A stretch of DNA of 64,000 nt from Myotis daubentonii (Eukaryota; Chordata; Mammalia; Chiroptera; Vespertilionidae), in the NCBI RefSeq assembly GCF_963259705.1, contig NC_081853.1, positions 2,356,001-2,420,000 on the forward strand, read 5' to 3'. The notes beneath the pieces are model-generated. The model was not told the DNA's origin, did not search any database, and saw nothing but the letters and a program-made list of their open reading frames with translations. Below, in pieces: positions 47,197-57,754 of the stretch; position 1 is the first letter of the stretch; every line of letters begins with the position of its first letter. A program made the position numbers and the translations under genes.

Positions 47197-48706
47197 TGGC
47201 AGCAATTAACTTAGGAAGAGATGGTGTCAGTTCAGCAAGTTCTGTAGAGAGGAATGCAGTGGAGCTGCAGATAAAGGGTGCCACACCATTTTGTGTGAGT
47301 GTTTGGGACCACTGAGAGACCTGAAGCAAAACCTCACAAAGAAATAGGGCTTGGAAAAGAAACCATGAGAAGGGACCACTGATTGTAGATGTCCTGTAGG
47401 TCAGAGCAGCTGGAGAAAAATGCCTGATGTAAATAAATTAAGTTATGACTAAGAGAAGAAGGGAAGGGTCACCTTTCTGATGCATATGTTGGCAGGAGGT
47501 TTACTGACCAGATGGGTTGAATCACTTAAAGAAGTCCTGCCTAAAAATAGTAGGGTGTGGGTATGGCATCATATCATTCCAGGGACTGGTTTGCATATTC
47601 AGTTTGCCAAGCATACCCAGATGTGTTAAAACCTGGACACTGACTCATAGGAATCACAAGAGATTAATGCATAAAGCTGGGATGTAGTTCACTCCCTATG
47701 CTATTAATAGCTACAAAAGGTACCACATCTCTGCTCACTGAGCTCTAGATTGACTTCCTGGGGACAGAGCTTCCTGGGAAGCTGTTCTAGGTTAGGGAGT
47801 TGCTTCATCAGTGTGGCCACAGGATGGGAAATCAGCACAGTGACCTTGCAGGGTGCTGTGTGAGTTGAGATATCTTAGGACAAATGATTAGAAATCAACT
47901 TAAACTGACAAGCAAAGACTGACCTTATCTACTTGTGTGCCTAGGAAGTCAAGAGGGTTATGTCATAGCTGGATCCAGAAATTCCAACAGTGTCTTCCAG
48001 ACTCTGCTCTCTGTCCCTGAGGGCATTGCTGGGGGCGAGCTCCTGCTGGTGAGGAGGCACATCCCCTTGGCCAGTTGCAGGGGCAACCTGCAGACCCTAA
48101 GAGATGGATGAATGATTACTCTGACACACGTTTCTGTGAAAGAGAGGCTAAGGGACTGCCTGGCTAAAGGAACCAAACAGCCCCGTACACCTGCCTCCTT
48201 AGGCTTTTAGTGTAACAACAGCTTGAACCAAAATTAACTACCAGGTACTGTCAGCAGGGCAAGCATCCTTGAAAAGACACATGCACCAGCAGTGTTTTTT
48301 AAGCAAGGACGTCTAAAGACTAAGCATGAGGATTCCAGTAAACACCCGGGGGCTCGGATGTACACAGACTTGTTTGGAAAGATCAAGGTAGGGGCGATTG
48401 CCTTTAGCCAATTCTCCCAGGCAGTTCCAGCCTTTCAGAGTTCCCTCCTTACAGACTCTCCAACCAAGTCCTGTGCTTCCCCACAGCCAGTGTGCAGTGA
48501 GGGTTTGTTGAATATTCAGAGAATAAGTTCTTGAGCCAAGATACTCTTACCCCAGGCACATCTAGAAAGTCACTGCTGAGTTTTGTCCCTCTGTAGAAAC
48601 ACTGTCAAGTTCTCCAACTTGATCATAGGCACCACTTTAAAGCACCAATTCCTGGAGAGTTGATGCAACAGGTTTGGTGGGACCCAATAATCTGTGGTTT
48701 TTATTG
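47197..48706. other. Intergenic sequence, no gene seen
   Basis: AT-moderate sequence without a recognisable gene or repeat. Confidence 0.4.
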
Positions 48707-48974
48707 TTTGTTATTTTTTTTTTCTGTTAATCTTCACCCAAGGATATTTTTTCCATTGATTTTTTTTTTTTAGAGGGAGTGGAAGGGAGGGAGGGAGAGG
48801 GAGAGAGATATCAAGAGAGAAAGAAAAAAGAGAGAGAGTTTGGTTGCCTCCCACATGTGCCCTGACTAGGGTCATGGATTGAACCTGCAATCCAGGTATA
48901 TTCGACCAGGAATCAAACCTGGGACCCCTCTGTGTGGGGGCTAATGCTCAAACCGCTGAGCCACACTGGTCATG
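48707..48974 (-). mobile_element. Ves SINE, minus strand
   Basis: The T-rich tail is on the left, followed by a GA-rich tract and the tRNA-like head ending near 48974 (TGAGCCACACTGGTCATGGC). Flanking TAATCTGTGGTTTT / TAATCTGGGTTTT looks like a slightly diverged target-site duplication. Confidence 0.88.
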
Positions 48975-49033
48975 GCAGTAATCTGGGTTTTAACCAAAGG
49001 GGTGGGCATTCCTATGTGCAGGGGAGGAGAGAA

Positions 49034-49205
49034 GACCAGTGATGTAGATGATGCTTATGCAGTGTTAATGTGCATAGGAATCACATAGGAATCTTGTTAA
49101 ATACAGGTTTAGGTTCAGCACATCTGAGATGGGGCCCAGAATCTGAATTTCTAACAAGTGCCAGGTGGTGTTGACGATGCTGGTCTAGGGAACAGAGACC
49201 ATTGG
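49034..49205 (+). repeat. MER5A-like remnant
   Basis: GGAATCACATAGGAATCTTGTTAAATAC..GGGGCCCAGAATCTGAATTTCTAACAAGTGCCAGGTGGTG is MER5A-like text. The terminal repeats are eroded. Confidence 0.65.
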
Positions 49206-49678
49206 TTCTCAGCTGGAGTCAGTTTTGTGCACCAGGGACACAGACCATGTCTGCAGGCCTGTTAATTGCACAAGCCAGGGAGGCGTGTGAATGGTGTCTA
49301 GTGGGTTAAGGCCAGCCATGCTGCCAGCCACCAATGCGGGAGCAGCACGACCCAGCAGGCAGGATGCTCCAGGTCCCAGTGCAGCCCCGCTGCTGAGAAC
49401 CGGCCAGGCATCTCTGTGCAGCGTGCACGCACCTGGGCAGGCCCACGCTTCATTGCTGCCCAGGAATCCACACGTGATTCCTTGCATGGCTGCAACTGCT
49501 ACTGAAGCGCTGTTTCCATGGGCCAGCCGTCCCAGCAGTAGGCAGTGGGATCGCTCCTCGAGGCCTTGCCAGTGCCAGGCACTGTTTCAGGCATGCCTGC
49601 GCTGTGTGCAAGGAAGTTACTATCATTACCTCTACTTGGGTTATTTATGCAACTGACCTAAGCTTTTTAAAAAAATCA
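49206..49678. other. Intergenic sequence, no gene seen
   Basis: A MIR-like patch at about 49570-49650 (CCAGGCACTGTTTCAGGCATG). Otherwise nothing recognised. Confidence 0.4.
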
Positions 49679-49708
49679 CAAAAACTTTAAAATTGTTTTT
49701 TTTTTTTT

Positions 49709-49744
49709 GTTATTTATTGACCTAATTTTTTCATTTCAACTTTA
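49709..49744 (-). other. Candidate 3'-transduced segment of the HAL1
   Basis: About 36 bp lie between the HAL1 A run (T run at 49745-49752) and the terminal A tail (T run at 49696-49708). On the minus strand the segment contains TCAATAAATAAC, providing a second polyadenylation signal just before the final tail. Confidence 0.7.
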
Positions 49745-50096
49745 TTTTTTTTAATTAAATCTTTATTGTTCAGATTATTACATTTGTTCCCTTTTTTTCC
49801 CCCCCATAACTCCCCTCCTCCCAGTTCCCGCCCCACCCTCCGCCCTCACTCCCCACCCACTGTCCTCATCCATAGGTGCACGATTTTTGTCCAGTCTCTT
49901 CCCATATCTCCCACACCCCTTTCCCCCCCAAGAATAGTCAGTCCATTCCCTTTCTATGTCCCTGATTCTATTATAATCAACAGTTCATTCTGTTCATCAG
50001 ATTATTTATTCACTTGATTCTTAGATTCACTTGTTGATAGATGCATATTTGTTGTTCATAATTTGTATCTTTACCTTTTTCTTCCTCTTCCTCTTC

Positions 50097-50945
50097 TTAA
50101 AGGATACCTTTCAGCATTTCATATAATACTGGTTTGGTGGTGATGAACTCCTTTAGCTTTTCCTTATCTGTGAAGCTCTTTATCTGACCTTCAATTCTGA
50201 ATGATAGCTTTGCTGGATAAAGTAATCTTGGTTGTAGGTTCTTGGTATTCATCACTTTGAATATTTCTTGCCACTCCCTTCTGGCCTGCAAAGTTTCTGT
50301 TGAGAAATCAGCTGACAGTCGTATGGGTATTCCCTTGTAGGTAACTGAGTTTCTTTCTCTTGCTGTTTTTAAGATTCTCTCTTTATCTTTTGCTCTTGGC
50401 ATTTTAATTATGATGTGTCTTGGTGTGGTCCTCTTTGGATTCCTTTTGTTTGGGGTTCTCCGAGCTTCTTGGACCTGTAAGTCCATTTCTTTCACCAGGT
50501 GGGGGAAGTTTTCTGTCATTATTTCTTCAAATAGGTTTTCAATATCTTGCTCTCTCTCATCTTCTGGCACCCCTATAATTCTGATGTTGGTACGCTTGAA
50601 GCTGTCCCAGAGGCTCCTTACACTATCCTCGCATTTTTGGATTCTTTTTTCATTTTGCTTTTCCGGTTGGATGTTTTTTGCTTCCTCGCATTTCAAATCA
50701 TTGACTTGATTCTTGCGCTCCTCTGGTCTGCTGTCGGGCGTCTGTATAATATTCGTTATTTCAGTCTGTGTGTGCTTAATTTCTAGTTGGTTCCCCAATA
50801 TAAGATCGAGGGTCTTATTAGTTTTCGTGTAGATCTCATTAAGTTTATCGGCAGCTTCTAAACAGTTCTTGAGAGACCTTAAAAGTGTGGTTCTGAACTC
50901 TATTTCTTCCATTGACAATTTTGTCCTGTTTCTTTGTCTCCGCAT
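50097..50945 (-). CDS. HAL1 ORF1 protein, open, 282 aa
   Basis: An uninterrupted ORF1p-like protein. An N-terminal coiled-coil region (about residues 10-115) is shorter than in L1 ORF1p (330 aa) and in the sister HAL1. An RRM-like domain follows (NIRIIGVPEDEREQDIE), then the C-terminal domain with VTYKGIPIRLSADFS, RLLYPAKLSF and the terminus YEMLKGIL. Half-L1 families are known to keep ORF1 while lacking ORF2, so this protein is expected to rely on L1 ORF2p for mobility. The start at MRRQRNRTKL is the first ATG in the frame; the sister copy has nine codons further upstream. Confidence 0.88.
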   Translation of the reverse strand: MRRQRNRTKLSMEEIEFRTTLLRSLKNCLEAADKLNEIYTKTNKTLDLILGNQLEIKHTQTEITNIIQTPDSRPEERKNQVNDLKCEEAKNIQPEKQNEKRIQKCEDSVRSLWDSFKRTNIRIIGVPEDEREQDIENLFEEIMTENFPHLVKEMDLQVQEARRTPNKRNPKRTTPRHIIIKMPRAKDKERILKTARERNSVTYKGIPIRLSADFSTETLQARREWQEIFKVMNTKNLQPRLLYPAKLSFRIEGQIKSFTDKEKLKEFITTKPVLYEMLKGIL

Positions 50946-51867
50946 TTTGTTATGCTTCCTTGGTGCACCCCCTAGTGGTCTTTGTTCGCAGTCTTATAGA
51001 TAAATCTTGATTGTTGTAGCTAATTCCAGGGAGGGTTTGACCTCCAGGCCAAGTGGCTATGAGAATCAGCTGTGTCAGCAGTGAGAGAACTTCTGTCCTC
51101 TAGGGAGGTGCTAATCTAGCCTTTGCCTGAGGCTATCTGGCAAATGCCTTTGCCTGAGGCTATCCGGCAAATCCTCTGTGCAGGGCTTGGGCAGGGCGGG
51201 TCGCACAGGATCAACAGGGTGGGCCGGAGAGAGCAGTTATGGCGGCTCTCAGTCCTGTCCCAAGGGGCTCTGCCTCTCTGAGTCCCAGCACCCGCTGCAA
51301 AGCTGGGAGAGAAAGCTGCACTCGCTCTGACCGAAGCCAGACAGTCCCGCTTCTCCCGTTTGAGTCTGGGTCCCTAAAGACTCGCCCGGATCTGGTGCTC
51401 AGAGTCTGCGACTCCCTCCCGATTGAAAACAACAACCGCGCCCTCCGCCGCCAGCCCGCTCCGTGCACTCCGCACCTCAGAATTTGACTTCAGCACTGCG
51501 CCTCCTCTGAGTGTCCGTATGCGTTTCTCTTTCCTCCTAGTTGTAGGACTTCCACTCAGCCAGCGTTCCTGTGGTTCCGGGTGATGTCCCTTCCATTTTT
51601 TGGTTTCACTTTTGAAGTAGTTGTTCAAAGCAGCAAACTCCGGCGTTAACCTATGCCGCCATCTTGGTTCTCCTCATTTCCAAAAACTTTAAAATTGTTG
51701 ATTTTTTAATAAATAGCACGTGGACATTGTACAAAAATCAACAAGTACAAAAGAGCAAGAGCAAGTGGTAGGAAATCACTGTCTGCCCCTTCCCTGCCCC
51801 AGCCGTCCCCTCTCTCCCTGAGCCAGGCGTTCTCAGGGTCTTGGGTTCTTTCAGAGTCTCTGCATCA

Positions 51868-51973
51868 AAGGATAGATAGAGGATAGATGATAGATGATGA
51901 TAGGTTGGTAGATAGCGATAGATAGATAGATGATAGATAGATAGATAGGTAGATAGATAGATGATAGATAGAT

Positions 51974-52015
<42 letters not shown>

Positions 52016-52020
52016 CAGGT
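51868..52020. repeat. (GATA)n-type microsatellite
   Basis: A complex GATA/GATG/GGTA tract, ending in about ten uninterrupted GATA units near 51976-52015. Confidence 0.95.
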
Positions 52021-52044
52021 AGTAGACAGATTTCCACAAAACGA

Positions 52045-52450
52045 TGCCCACTATGCAGTTTCCTGTGGCTGCCTTAACAAATGACCACAGACTGGATGGC
52101 TTGAAACAACAGAAATGTATCCTCTCACAGCTGGAGGCAGGTCCGTTTTGGCATGATCGGCTCCTGGAGGCTCTGAGGGAACGCCTGTTCCTGCCTCTCC
52201 GAGCTGTGGTTGCCAGCAGTCCTTGGTGGTTTTCCCTGTAGATGCATCACTCCAGTCTTTGCTGCCATATTCACATGGCTGCGTCTTTGTTCCAATTTCC
52301 CTCATTTTATAAGGGCGCTCACTGGATTAGGGCTCCCCTCTAATCCAGTAGGACCTCATCTTAACTTATTTCTTCTGCAGATAAGGTCACATCCCAACAT
52401 ATCTTTTTGGGGATCACAGTTCCACCTGTAACAGCCACCAAACTTCGCTT
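52045..52450 (-). repeat. MLT1-type LTR remnant (ERVL-MaLR), minus strand
   Basis: The order TGCCTTAACAAATGACCACAGACTGGATGGCTTGAAACAACAGAAATG, CTCTCACAGCTGGAGG, GTTGCCAGCAGTCCTTGGTGG, GTAGATGCATCACTCCAGTC, TTATAAGGGCGCTCACTGG, CAGTAGGACCTCATCTTAACTTA matches the reverse complement of an MLT1-type LTR. Confidence 0.78.
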
Positions 52451-52614
52451 TGTATCCTACTTTTTCCACTTGCTGCACAGAGAGCTGCCCCTCAGAGGCT
52501 GCAGAAGGCCCAGGGTGGGACACCATAGTCACGCCATCAGTCCTCTGCCAGTGGGTGTTCAGGTTGAACCAACCCACTGCAATTTTGTACTCATTTTTTA
52601 AATATATTTTAAAT

Positions 52615-53689
52615 AGAAGCCCAGTGCACAAAACTTTGTGCACTCAGGGGGGTGGTCCCTCAGCCCGGCCTATGCCCTCTTGCAGTCTGGGACACCTTGG
52701 AGGATGTCCACCTGCTGGCTTAGGCCCGGTCCCTGGGGGATCAGGCCCAAGCTGGCAGTCAGACATCCCTCTAGAAGCCCAGCAACCCTCGGGGGATGTC
52801 CACTTACCAGCAGGGAGCAGATCTAAGTTGCAGTTGGACATCCTTAGTGCTGCTGAGGAGGCGGGAGAGGCTCCCGCCACCATTGCTGTACTAGCAGCCA
52901 TCAGCCTGGCTGTGGCTGAGCAGAGCTCCCCCTGTGGGAGCTCACTGACCACCATGGGGCAGCTCCTGCATTGAGCATCTGCCCCCTGGTGGTCAGTGTG
53001 TGTCATAGTGACCAATCATTCCCAGTCCTTCTGCTGTTATGGTCAATTTGCATATTACCCTTTTACTATATAGGATAGAGGCTTGGTGCTCGGGTGGGGG
53101 CTGGCTGGTTTGCCCTGAAGGGTGTCCCGGATCAGGGTGGGGGTCCTGCTGGGGTGCCTGGCCAGCCTGGGTGAGGGGCTGAGGGCTGTTTGCAGGCTGG
53201 TCAAGCCCCACCCAGTGGGGACCCTCACCCCATGGAGGTTTGGCCAGCCTGGGTGAGGGACTGATGGCTGTTTTCAGGCTGGGTGAGGAGCTGAGGGCCA
53301 TTTTCAGGCTGGCCAATTCCCCAGCGACGGAAGCTCCCAGCCTCTCCTTTTTTTTTTTATTCTGGGATTTATTTACCTCCTATAATTGAAACTTTGTAGC
53401 TTTGAGTGGAGCTCAGAGCTGGCCAGGGTGGGGCGGGAAGCTTGGCTTCCTCCATCACTGGGGCAACCAAGCCTCCTGCGTGCTCCAGCTTCGTGGCTTC
53501 CGGCTGCCATCTCCGTTGGGTTAATTAGCATATAGTCCCTCTGAGTGGCTGGTGGGCATGGCTTAAGGCATAATGAAGGTACGGTCAATTTGCATGTTTG
53601 GGGGGATAAAATGGATACATATGTAATACCCTTTGTAATACTTTAAGCAATAAAAAAAAATTTGCATGTTTGTCTTTTATTAGTTTAGA
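52615..53689 (-). mobile_element. Composite HeliBat-type Helitron (A then B), minus strand
   Basis: On the minus strand part A (53689-53076) begins TCTAAACTAATAAAAGAC and is followed at 53075 by part B (TCCTATATAGTAAAAGGG), which ends with a hairpin (GTGCACAAAGTTTTGTGCAC) and TGGGCTTCTA, a changed CTAG. Same junction as at 16375 and 46711. A short L1 3' end inserted into part A at 53601-53658. Confidence 0.88.
53601..53658 (+). mobile_element. Very short 5'-truncated L1 insertion (about 58 bp)
   Basis: GGGGGATAAAATGGATACAT through AATAAA and an A tail is identical to the end of the full-length L1 (33431-33489). It is flanked by a 14-bp duplication, AATTTGCATGTTTG, at 53587-53600 and 53659-53672. 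Confidence 0.94.
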
Positions 53690-53711
53690 TTGATTTCAGA
53701 AAGGAAGGGGA

Positions 53712-53776
<65 letters not shown>

Positions 53777-53937
53777 TCAGTGATGAGAGAGAAGCATTGA
53801 TCAGCTGCCTCCTGAACATCCTCCCACTGGGGATCCAGCCTGCAACCCGGGCATGTGCCCTTGACCGGAATTGAACCCAGGACCCTCAGACCTCAGGTGG
53901 ACACTCTATCCTCTGAGCCAAACTGGCAAGGGCTGGA

Positions 53938-54354
53938 CTCGTTTTGACTTGTTCCCCTCCCTTCATTTTTAGAGCATCATGGGAAAACAAAGTACTGCCC
54001 ATCTATTCATGCATCTGCTTCCTCCCGGCCCTGCAGGAGGCCTGAGGGCCCGTTGCAGATGCTCTGGGAATCCCGCTCCCACCGCAGAGGCAGAGCGCGC
54101 AGCCTCAGAGCACCAGCACCGAGTGAGCCTGGAGGCTCCTGGGGGCACCTCTGGCGAAGCTGCTCTCAGCACAAAGGTGGGCGCCCTCACGCCTCCGGGA
54201 GCCGTGGCTGTGGGAGGCTTAGCTTTAAGGAATGTCCAGTGGTTCTAGCAGATAATCAGGCCTGAGAGGCCCCAGACTGTACCTTGAATGTGCCCAGTGT
54301 TGGGAGGATGGCGATAAACACAGGTCAGTCCTGGCGCTCAAACAGCCGGGTTTC
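53938..54354. other. Intergenic sequence, no gene seen
   Basis: Increasingly GC-rich, no recognisable exon. Confidence 0.35.
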
Positions 54355-55500
54355 CTAGGCAAACAGGCCCGGAGGGCTCCCAGCGCCCGAGTCTGCGGGG
54401 CGGCAGTGCCAGGGTGGGAGCGGCGCGCAAGGGGCAGCGAGTGCAACCACGGCAGGTGCAGGAGCCAGGAAGCAGGCGAGGGGCGCGTGGGCAGGGGCAC
54501 AGCAGAGCAGAGCCACGTGTGCCATGGGAGCCGCGTGTGCCGTGGGAGCCGCGTGTGGCATGGGATCCGCCTCCCGGTGGGGCCAGCGATGGAGGGGGGA
54601 CGGCGACGGGAGGGTAGGACAGGCAGCAGCCGCCTCACGTGCTCCTCCGCCGCTCCGGGCCCTCCAACGCCTACGGTGAGGCTGGGGGTGACCAGCTTGC
54701 CCACAGGCCCCGAAGGCGCGCTGTTCCCCACCAGGCCGGCCCGGAGGCGGGAGGCGGAGGCGGGAGGCGGAGGCGGGAGCAGTGCCTCTCCTGGCAGCCT
54801 GAGCGCGGGGACCACGACAGAGACAGCGAAGCCCCGAGGCCCAACGCAGGCGGCTGCAGAAGCACGTGGTCGCCACCCAGAGGAGAAAAGGGGCGAAGGT
54901 GGCAGCAGCGGCCCTTACGACCCCTCCCTGCATGTTAAGAAAATGGGTGCTGTGAAGCTTGGGGGGGCTCGGAGGGGGGGGCCTGGCGGGCTTCTTGGAG
55001 GCGGCCCTCTGCGCACGCTGCCTCCCAGAGAGTCCCTCGTGGTTTTCAACGGTGGCGGCAGCTTGGTGCCCGCGCTCTGTGCCGCCTCCTGTGGAGACTT
55101 TTATTTTCCGAGGAAGCGATCAGGCCACGAGGAGCAGCAGGGACGTGGCCACCTCCCGGGCGGGCGGCCGTCAGGGGCTCCTTGGAGGAAGTGGTTGCTG
55201 CCTTTTGACTGCAATTGGACTAAAGGCGGCGCAGGCTGCTGCAGAGGCGAGGCTGTGGCCGCAAACGTGGGTCTGCGGGTTCTCGCAGCGCTGCCCAGCC
55301 CCCTGCCCAGCCCGTCCTACCCAGCCCAGCATGCCCTGCCCAGCCCGCCCTGCCCAGCCCGCCAAGGCCGCTCCACCTGGGCACCTGCGTATGGACTGAC
55401 GGTTGGCGGAGGGGGCCCGGGCGCCCGGCAGGGAGGGCTCCCACAGCGCTGTCCCATTGACCTTCCCCAGAAGCTGGGAGCTGGGTGCTTTTTTTAAACG
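54355..55500. promoter_or_regulatory. CpG-rich tract (CpG-island-like)
   Basis: About 1.1 kb of high GC with many CpG dinucleotides, unlike the rest of the window. It holds short direct repeats: three copies of a GTGTGCCGTGGGAGCCGC-type unit near 54508-54562, GGAGGCGGGAGGC repeats near 54733-54772, and CCCAGCCCGCCCTG repeats near 55297-55372. A 363-residue plus-strand frame (54406-55497) and two minus-strand frames of about 195 residues are open over the same DNA. That suggests composition rather than coding. Promoter activity is a guess from CpG content. Confidence 0.5.
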
Positions 55501-57746
55501 ACGGAGACTGGCCAGTGGGGATGAAAGGAGGAGAATGGGTGCCCGCACAGCACGCTTAGGGTGAGCACTCGGGGAGGTGAAGGAAGGGATGATAGAGAGA
55601 TTTGTTCAGTATTAATTTTCAGGGAGGAAAATGGAGCATGGTGACTTGCCTGAGATGGAAAACTGGCATTTCCAGACCGAGGAACAGCGGAAAACGAACA
55701 GCCCTGGAGACATCATCCTCAGGACTAGGAAGGCGGGGTGCGGTGAGGGCCAGAGGCCGGGGGCTTGCACAGACCCTTCCAGAACACACTCCGCGCAGTA
55801 AGGAGCCAGGCTCGCATCTCATGGCATCTGCTCGCACACTCGCCTCCGGGGAGCGTTCTGGAAAGCCGCTCACCAGCGGGGACACAGCTGGGAGCCATGG
55901 AGCCACCGCGCAGAGCCAGAATCGGAACGACAGGCTGTCTGCAGACCCGGGCACCACATTCACCACCGACCCCTCCGTCCAGACAGCCACTCACCTCCAT
56001 CTCATGGCCCCTGAGCTCCATCTCATGGCTTTCCCGTTTGCGATAAAACTGGTTTCCTTTTTGGTAAGGTCATAGCAAAATATCCGCACGTGTTTATGCA
56101 TTCAGCAGCGTATCTTTCCGGTGCGATCAGGGAAGTAGGGGTGGGTGGGGCGTGGGGTCACAATTTAGTAGCTGGATTATGGAACCAGATCACGTGTGAC
56201 GGCCGAGGGCCCAGCATGCCAGGCCCCCCCGGCAGGCAGGTGGTTCCTCAAGAAGCTACAGGCTGTCCGGTGAGGAAGCCCTGGCTCTGACCAGTGGCTC
56301 ACGGAGGACTTGGTGGAAGGGTGACCTCTGAGCAGAGACTGGAAGGCTTGGGAGGCCCTAGGACGGAGGGGCAGACGGACAAGGCTGCGAGGGCTGTGGG
56401 GACTCGAGGAGGGGTGGCAAGAGCAAGGTGCCAGAGGGAGAGGCTGGAGGAAAGGCTGGCCCAGGGGACTCACACCAGGTCCCAGCGAGCTTGGCACACC
56501 AGGTTAAGGAGAGCTGGACCTCCAGGTGGCGAGAAGCTGTGGGAATCGGGAGCCGCCTTCTCTAGGACCCAAGGAAAGAGCATTTGCAAACATGCAGGGA
56601 ACATGTCCACGCGTCGGACTGCGCAGTCGCCAGTGACAGGAGCTTCCCCCGAATCGGTCAGGCACACAGGGAGGGACTGGTTAAGGTAAACCTAGGGTCC
56701 GGGATAAGGTTTGGGGCTTAAGACAGGGCCCATTGGAAGCTCGAGCCAGGTGTGTGGTCTGGGTCACCCTCTCTCCGCCTCTTGGTTCCTCTCCCTTCTG
56801 CGGGCTTCTTGGGTGGCTCCCCGACCCCAGCCTCAGCCCTAATCTTTCAGCAACACCGCTGGGAAAAGTCACTCTCTTCCAACAAAAAGGTCAATTCGCT
56901 TGGAAGGCGGGCCCGATAGGCTCCTGTGCCCATTTGTAAACCAACCTCTGAGGCCAGGGCACGGGGCTCCGTTGGACCCGGAGAGTCCTAACCCCAGCCC
57001 TGCTGCACCTGGAGGGCTGAGCGAGGGCGACCGTTCCTTTGGGGAAAACAGACAAAAAACCAGGCGCTGTGACAAGAAGGAGGAGGAACGTGGGCCTGGC
57101 AGACAAAAACAGCAGATGTGCACACGACCCTGGGAGAAGCCAGGCCGAGCACGATTGGGATGCTTGGTGATGCTGTAAGTCCCCTGACATTCCAGGGCCA
57201 GAGGTGTCCTCCGTGGTCCCCTACCATCTGCTCACTGAACTCGGTGGCAGGGCCACAGTGGGCTCTGCGGCTGCTCAGAGGCGTCCTCGCAGAGGGATGC
57301 AGGCTGCGGAGTGGCCAGGGAGCGGGCCGCCGGCCGCAGGAAGCAGGAGTGCTGGTTTCTCTCAGGGTTTAGGAGCCTATAGCCAGAGGAGGCAGCCGAT
57401 GGGTTCATTTCTGAGTATTAGGCCTGCAAGTGCCAAATCAGTTTTCCTTGCAGGATATTGTCCTCATGCAAATAGAATCCCTACAAACACGCAGGGCCCA
57501 GCGGACATGCATGCTGCCAGCCTCTCCCAGCGGGCACGGGGGAGGAGGACTGGCGCTTCCGTGCCCACGGTGTCTTTGAGAGCCAGGGGCTTGCTCTGCG
57601 ATAATGACTCCCCTCTCCCCTTTAAGGGAAAGGAAGTGCCCTGCTGGGTCACAGCTGGGCCCTGCGGCTTCAGCTCCTGAAGGCAGTGTAGACACCATCC
57701 CTGCAGGCTCCTGCCATGGCCATGCTCCCGGGCTCCCTGCGGCTGT
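55501..57746. other. Intergenic sequence, no gene seen
   Basis: GC-moderate sequence flanking the CpG-rich tract. No recognisable exon, transposon or RNA gene. Confidence 0.4.
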
Positions 57747-57754
57747 CTCTAGAT

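Larger units (their letters stand above)
49698..51680 (-). mobile_element. HAL1 (half-L1) element, minus strand, intact ends
   Basis: On the minus strand: a 5'UTR beginning near 51673 (GAGAACCAAGATGGCGGC), ORF1 (50097-50945), then a G-rich 3'UTR, AATAAA and an A run, without any ORF2. A perfect 19-bp target-site duplication, CAAAAACTTTAAAATTGTT, is at 49679-49697 and 51681-51699. The 3' end has two A runs separated by about 36 bp (49709-49744) carrying its own AATAAA, which looks like a 3' transduction. Same architecture as 18747-20885. Confidence 0.93.
52590..53937 (-). mobile_element. Ves SINE, minus strand, split by a composite Helitron
   Basis: The main body is at 53690-53937, with the head at the right (GAGCCAAACTGGCAAGGGC) and a long (GA)n tract at about 53716-53772. 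The T-rich tail continues on the other side of the Helitron at about 52590-52614. GTACTCATTTT on the left and GGACTCGTTTT on the right are candidate diverged target-site duplications. Confidence 0.83.

Noticed and set aside
54406..55497. 363-residue plus-strand open frame in the CpG-rich tract
   Set aside because: Three other long frames, two of them on the opposite strand, are open over the same DNA. Composition is low-complexity G/A/P/R, no domain is recognisable, and high GC explains the lack of stops.
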